From Liolophura sinensis (taxonomy: Eukaryota; Mollusca; Polyplacophora; Chitonida; Chitonidae), in the NCBI RefSeq assembly GCF_032854445.1, contig NC_088302.1:23695788-23759787 (forward strand): DNA of 64,000 nucleotides, written 5' to 3'. Position 1 is the first letter of the stretch. Every line of letters starts with the position of its first letter. Shown here piece after piece: positions 57,993 to 64,000 of the stretch. The notes beneath the pieces were generated by a model that had not been told where the DNA came from, did no database searches, and saw only the letters and a list, made by a program, of their open reading frames with translations. A program made the translations under genes and the position numbers.

Positions 57993-60389
57993 GTAACCAA
58001 TTTTCTCCATTCTTACATCCTGAGACTAAAGTTGGTACATCAGTAAGCACTCTGAAAAAGTGTTTCTTTCTTTAATGTCTGGTATTGTTATGGCTGTAAT
58101 AATTCGTATTGGTAAGCTGGAATGAGTTATCCACTTTCCAGTTGAGTCATCAGGGTCATGATTGGTTTTGAAATATTCAGAGATGTCCAGAGTAATTCTT
58201 TTGTGCTTAACTTTGCTTGTGGAAAGACTTTAAGAATATGTACATAGATATATAATCTATCACACATGTACATGTATTTGACTCTTTAAGGAAATCCATA
58301 TGATAATGTCTTGCATTATCGTGAAAGAAGTGCTTGTCGTGAAACTGCAAAAGTTGCTATTTGGCACCTGTCCTCATTTCATTATTTGGAGAAGTCACAT
58401 ACAGTTACATTAATTAAAATGAATGCTAGGTCAGAAAAGTTTTTGAGTTGAGCAGTCTATCTGTTAGACCATGATACAGTGCAAGGGGGGTTTAAGAGAT
58501 GCAAGTGTGTGAAGTTTTAATCTGAAATTTATTGAATTGATGTTGGTGAGTATATATGGTGGACTGAAATTTCTTTTGGGACAAAGAAAACACTAGTGTG
58601 AAGTATATTTCAGATGAAAGACCTTTAAGCACTGTCCATAAAAATAGTTTGATTTATTCTTTTAGAATAATGTGGACCTAGTAAAATGTATTAATTTTGA
58701 AAGTTTGAATTCTACAGTGGCCTTTTCTGACCACATTGGAACTAATGACATCACAATAGGTTTTTGAAACCACTCACAGACTTCATCATTCAAAATGCAT
58801 TTACATATAGATCTATGAATGCATTCCCTGCATGGACCTTGAAATGAACTACAGAGTAAGAAACGTGGGTGTGACTCCACTGATACCCTCAGGTCATTAC
58901 AGACCACCATAAAACATGTTGTTCTAAAACCATTTTTTTTGCTTGGAAAAATTGTAAAAAATATCTCAAACTATTTTCTTAGACATTTGATTTATACTTC
59001 ATTAGTGTTTTCTTTGCCTTTAAAATGGCAAGGAAATAGCATGTCCTAAAATTAAGTGTTTTGAAATGCAATCACATTGTATTGTTCATTCGCTGGTAAA
59101 CTAGTTGTTCCTGTACTTCAAAGAGAAAACTATATTTCTGTTGAACAGGCCATTAGAGTTCAACATATGTGTCTGAAAAAAGGGCTCTTTAGTTTTATGG
59201 GTTTTCACTTTGTTGTTGATGCTAAGCTCAGAATAGGTTATTGGGTGTGGGTTAATTGGATGAAACTTGTTTGTTCTTGGATTTGATGTTTGTAATAACT
59301 TCCTCGTCGTTTGTGAAGGGAGGGAGGATTGTGGGGGAGTGACCTGTACAAGATGAAATCTACACCAACCATGCTTGTCAGCCTTAAAGGTCGTTCAGTA
59401 CAGAATACTGATGATTATCTGTTGGCTAAAAATATACATGTATATATAACTCATTTATCAGGATTTCAAATGAAAATCCAAGAGATCAAGCAAACATACA
59501 TGCATAATTTAGTGCGCTTCAAAGTATTTTTACACCTTCATTGATGACAAAGTAAGGAGTGGTTTGTTAACTGTTCAGCTCACACGTGTGTTAGTGTGCA
59601 GATCTGTACTAAGGCTCCAAATCTTTCTCATCGTTGGAGAAAACTTTTCATATTTATTTGTGGGCAAAAAAATTAAGCATGGTTTATTAGTTTTGATGGA
59701 AAGATGAAATATGTAAGGGTTCTTTAAAAGATGATTTAACAAATGCTATAAGAAGTTCTGAGATTGTTCTGTCAGGTGTAAACTTATGTATTAGTCCTGC
59801 TAGTGCTTAAGTCCGATATTTATTGCTACTGGAATTTCCTTTCCTCTGAAGTATAGATCTATATGATGTATTCTTTAGTGTTCCACAATTGTTGATGATT
59901 CCTTTCTGCTCAAAATTTTAAGAAACTGGCCTTTGTGCATGTACCAACACTGATACTTCTCTCTCTGCATATGTAAAAGGCAGTGCAGTGTATAAGACAG
60001 CATGTATTGTATTTATGCTGAAATTTGCTGAGAGAAGTACATTTTTAAAAGCAAATAAAGGTTGTAATTACATTACTTTTTGTTATAAGCTTGAATTATT
60101 CCTTTATGATATCATTGTAAAGAAACCTCAAAACACCATGTTAGGATCAGTGGAACTCATGGGATCAGGCAAAGTGGGTAATTTAGTCATGGATGGAGGT
60201 TAATGTCAAGTGGAGAGCTTGGCAAGATTTGTTGCAAAAATGAATGCCAGGATTCATGAACAATAGCCTTATGAAAATATGTTGTATTTTACCTGCTGTA
60301 GTCCAGGTTTTATACACCTGGGAAAAGATCCTGTTTTTTACGTGGGGAAAATGAAGATGTGAATGTTTAACTGTACTTTATCACTGAAT

Positions 60390-60660
60390 GGCACATCATG
60401 CACAACGATCGACCACCTCTGTAATGAAGATCATCACGGTGTCTCATGTATTCCCTCTTGTTGAGAGTTACTTTCTCTGACCATGACAGCGTGTGAGAAT
60501 CCTGTGGGCTGGGCCCAGCGGAACTAGCATTAGTACAATCAGCTCTTGGTCCACAGGGCCCCGAGATCGCTCTAACCCTGACCTAAATCACCAGTGATTC
60601 GTGAACGGAGCTTGTGCGAGTTGACAGTGCCCTAATGGTTTTACCCCCAAGGTGTTACAA
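60390..60660. other. Candidate conserved non-coding block
   Basis: CpG-containing and GC-balanced, without repeats or coding signal, within AT-rich intron sequence. Confidence 0.25.
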
Positions 60661-60933
60661 TGCTCCAGCCAAACGCATGGTTCTGGGAAAGGTTTTTGTC
60701 CTGATGGTGTATTGACTTTACCCTCATACCATACCTTACCATTTTCAAATGCATATTTGAATACTTTAATATCACTTGCACTAATCCAGCTAATCCACCA
60801 CACAGATAAGCATCTGAGCATAATTAAGGTGGAATTGTTGCATGATTGCCCTGAAAACTTACTTGCTATATAAATGGTGTAAAAGTTTGGTAGAGATACA
60901 CATGTAAATTTACATTCCTGTACATGCAGACAT

Positions 60934-61170
60934 GTGGTAATTCTTCAACCTTTTCACATGTTTGCAAGTTGTAGTTTCAGGTCTATTCCAAGGGTATTAT
61001 TCTGTGTAGACAGATAAAAATTATACACTGTGTTAAGCTCTGAAATTGGCGAAATTTAAGCCCAAGCATTGTATTTCTGTCTCTGAAGTCATTAAATTAA
61101 AACGATGCATAAATTGCAGTGAAAGTTGCCCTTTCATATGCAAGAAGGTTTTTGCATATGAAAAATTATA
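60934..61170. mobile_element. MITE, copy 2
   Basis: The left end GTAATTCTTCAACCTTTTCA and right part AAAGTTGCCCTTTCATATGC match copy 1 in the same orientation. The right end is disrupted by a short duplication of TTTTGCATATG. Confidence 0.6.
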
Positions 61171-61483
61171 GTATATGTGTTGAATGGTGAAAGTCTTTCA
61201 TCCCTTGGGCATAGATTGCTTTGCCAGAAAAATCTGCTCACCACTACACGAAACATTGCAGGTTGTAGAAAGCTAAACTATAGGATTAATATCATTTTGT
61301 GGGTAGTCAGTAAATACATGTATAGGCAGCTAGGTTACAACAACAGCAGTCATCTATGGAGCACAGTGTTGTAAACATTCTCTAGGATTCTTTGCCAACC
61401 ATTACCAGTATATGTATATGTCCTGTAAAATACTGTGTATACATGTAAGTATGGCTTCATATGCGTGAATAAGTAGTGACAAA

Positions 61484-61485
<2 letters not shown>

Positions 61486-61515
<30 letters not shown>
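61486..61515. repeat. GT dinucleotide microsatellite
   Basis: About 15 uninterrupted GT units. Confidence 0.95.
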
Positions 61516-61516
<1 letters not shown>

Positions 61517-62049
61517 ACGCACCATATACGAATAAGTCAAAAGAGGTACATGTACCCAAATATCCCCCATGTTTTCCGGATCATCACTTTGCAGCAAGGA
61601 AGCCATCCGCAAGAAGACACATTGGGACCTTACATCACTTGACGTATATGCGGTAATGTTGCCATCCAAATGGTATATATGGCCGCATTGTGTAACCATC
61701 ATTCTGGTTACAATTGTTACTTGCACATGCCCTCTTTCGAAATGTATTGTACTATTGCCATTCATATGTCAGTATACTGTGGATGCTCTGGTACATTAAT
61801 TGTACATGTGCACCTGCACATCATTTCAAGAACATATGGAAACATTTCCATTCAGAAGGCATACACATGGCACCATTGTTTTGGGGGGAGAATTAGAAAC
61901 AAGCAATATTCTGAATTGCACTGTATTGTCTGGCTAATCCTTCTGTGAGATGCAAAATTTATGCCACGAATAAGGCTAGATGATGTCTTATAATTGATCT
62001 GTGTGTTACACAATAGTTTGGAAAGCCTTTAAGATGTTTGGTTGAGAGC

Positions 62050-62350
62050 AGAGCAAATCTCAGCATGAGCTGTACAAAAGCATCAAGCCTCGGACAGTTT
62101 CTTTCGGGGTTTGGCTAATAGACAGGGCAGCATTCACAGTCACACTGAGATGCATCAATAAGTCTTCCTGTCAAACGGTAATGAATTTCACGTCAGCCTA
62201 GTCATGCAGCCAGATGGCTTTACCTGTTTCCCCCGACATCCTGTTAAATCACAGCACCTCATGTAGGGAACAACCAGCACATGTGTTTTTACAGGCTCTT
62301 TAGCAGCAAGAGACTTTCCGTTGATAAACTAAGCTCTGACATGTAGTGAT
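62050..62350. other. Candidate conserved non-coding block
   Basis: Repeat-free, balanced composition, with several CpG. A splice-like TTTTTACAG at 62287-62295 is followed by a 15-codon open frame, but no donor follows. Confidence 0.25.
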
Positions 62351-62744
62351 GTAATGCATATTCAGTGCTGCTGTTATTGAACTGTTATTATTGACCCGTT
62401 AAAAGTAAATGTAACATTGTACATTCCTACACTTTTACATCTGTACCGCTGAAAATAACTTCATTAGAGCCTAAAAGCCTGCCTAAGATAATGTTGTTTC
62501 ATCTCTAAATGATAAAGACATCAAACTAGTGTGAAAAGGTTGCTTAAGTGTCTTTTAAATTGGAAAAAGGTTTAGGGACTGACTGACTGACTGACAGATT
62601 GAATGATTCTCAAGACTGTTTTACTTCTACATGTACTACTGATGTCAGTTGGTAGAGTTGAGGAAGTGCCTAAAATAATCTAATAGCATTCGGCATGTAA
62701 CTGCCATATATTGTCTTCATTAGCGAATGAAAATGATCTCAAAC

Positions 62745-62895
62745 AAACTTCCATGTAAGACCACTTCAATGGAATATGGAGGTCTGGTTTATTGCCATCA
62801 TGGCTCCATGAAGACATGGAAAATTCCCTGTTTAACTCTGGGATTGAACCATCACTTGTATGTCTCAGTAATTCAAAGATGATTATTTTAAACAT
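62745..62895 (-). mobile_element. Possible degraded SINE with a B-box
   Basis: On the minus strand GATGGTTCAATCCCAGAG is a good B box, and the spacing to TTGAATTACTGAGACAT is head-like. The body resembles none of the clear families, although the B box is closest to family D. Confidence 0.35.
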
Positions 62896-62949
62896 ATAAT
62901 CAAATCCTCCTCCATGAGAAGTTGAGGTACAGTGATTGGTTAGCTGCAG

Positions 62950-63315
62950 TCACATGGCCTCTGGACAAATGACGGGCCTCCAGAGCTGAGGGGGTTAGCA
63001 CGCAAGCACGGTGCAATGACCCAGGAGCATTCCACCAATGCAGTCGCTGTGAGTTCGTCCATCTCATGCTGGCTTCCTCTCTGGCCATGGAAAGGTCTGC
63101 CAGCAATCTGCAGATGTCAGTATAATGTGACTGAGTGGGGTGTCATGTCTAGTGTCTTGGGCTTGATGCTTCGGTGGTGGCAGCACTTTGGCAGTATGGA
63201 TTCACACTGCCACAAGAAGACACAATACATGTATATGTACACTCACCTAATGACTTCTTGTCTTCATGTGACTGAAAAAATTGTCAAGTATGACATTAAA
63301 CCCCAAGCATACATA
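62950..63315 (+). mobile_element. Chimeric SINE: family A head and body start, family C body and tail
   Basis: The 5' part (CCTCCAGAGCTGAGGGGGTT, GTCGCTGTGAGTTCG, CTCATGCTGGCTTCCTCTCT) is family A. From about 63125 it switches to the family C body (CTTCGGTGGTGGCAGCACTT) and tail (GACTGAAAAAATTGTCAAGT), ending in CATACATACATAC. Confidence 0.65.
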
Positions 63316-63827
63316 CATACATGTACATATATATTTCTGGACAAATGAGACAGGGACTAATCTTACTGGGCCTTAAACTTACCAGTGTGCTTCAGTGTTT
63401 TGGCTTATTTCATTAGTGGAAACTTTGAAAAGGACTGCTCTCGCATTTCACCTTTTAAAGGATGGTGTTGTAGTGTTACTCAAATAATTAGTAATGAATA
63501 TTGAGTTAAACTAAGGAAACAAATCCATAGAAGCAAGATAACAAGTTTAAATCAATTGCATGCAGTTTGGGTCTATCGATTTTAAATTAATCAATTATGC
63601 ATTAATTCTCACTAATTGGCACATCCAATTGATGTATTCTAAATTAGCAGAAATGACAAAGTACATGTGACACGTGAGTGAAATGGGAAAATAGTTCTCA
63701 TTTCTTCGAAAATAATTTATGTTGATAAGGAGGCAGCATGATTTTCTTGATTTCCCTATATTAATGACAGCTACATACTTGTAGTTTTTGCAATATCCCA
63801 GTGCAGGTAATGTGTGGAAATACATCC

Positions 63828-64000
63828 ACCCTAATTCCTCAACCTTTTCGCATGTTAAGGGCAACTTTCTGTGCAATTTACGCACATTTTAAAGTTGATT
63901 TTGGAGACAAAACTACATTGGTTAGATTGGTCAGTTTCAGGGCTTCACAAAAAGTGTAATTTTATCAATGTACACAAAATAATGCCTTCACAATATGCTT
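63828..64000. mobile_element. MITE, copy 3, inverted and cut by the window edge
   Basis: AATTCCTCAACCTTTTCGCA and then TTAAGGGCAACTTTCTGTGC form the terminal part. The interior (CATTGGTTAGATTGG, GGGCTTCACAAAAAGTGTAA) is the reverse complement of copy 1's interior. Confidence 0.7.

Larger units (their letters stand above)
57993..64000 (+). other. Intron of the plus-strand gene to the window edge (inferred)
   Basis: No downstream exon could be supported. The interval contains MITE copies, a GT repeat, SINE pieces and two candidate conserved blocks. Confidence 0.35.

Overview
The window is eukaryotic nuclear DNA: AT-rich, with coding sequence in short exons that have GT/AG borders, several families of tRNA-headed SINEs, MITEs, a piggyBac-like element and many tandem repeats. 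The SINE types and the two recognisable genes point to an invertebrate metazoan. I favour a mollusc or another lophotrochozoan, but that is an inference from repeat style. No bacterial operon, CRISPR array, true tRNA gene or rRNA gene was seen.

Layout. (1) 1-2.1 kb: first coding exon and promoter of a ubinuclein-like gene (HIRA/H3.3 chaperone subunit) on the minus strand, continuing off the left edge. (2) 2.1-7.6 kb: intergenic, with SINE copies and a 31-bp minisatellite. (3) 7.7-24 kb: a complete minus-strand GCNA (ACRC) gene. I rebuilt 13 coding exons whose splice sites and phases all agree, giving 961 residues: a long acidic/serine-rich disordered region with SUMO-interaction-like motifs, a SprT-like zinc metalloprotease domain (HELCH), a zinc ribbon and an HMG-box-like tail. 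Its introns hold a 71-bp tandem array, a decayed tyrosine-recombinase element and a 1.1-kb 21-bp minisatellite. (4) 24-24.7 kb: probable divergent promoter. (5) 24.6 kb to the right edge: 5' part of a large plus-strand gene with very long introns. Visible parts are a probable untranslated first exon (~24.6 kb), an exon with a start codon (40.9-41.06 kb) and a second exon with its own start (57.68-57.99 kb). Both coding exons end in phase 1, so they look like alternative first coding exons that splice to a shared exon beyond the window. I do not recognise this gene.

The long introns of the plus-strand gene contain SINEs, a piggyBac-like insertion that splits a 54-bp tandem array exactly at TTAA, two more MITE copies and several repeat-free, CpG-containing blocks that could be conserved regulatory elements. 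GCNA acts in DNA-protein crosslink repair and genome stability, and ubinuclein in histone H3.3 deposition; their adjacency on one strand may be chance. I found no clearly new biological system. The most useful leads are the full GCNA model, the phase-matched alternative first exons, the dated series of transposon insertions and the higher-order minisatellites.
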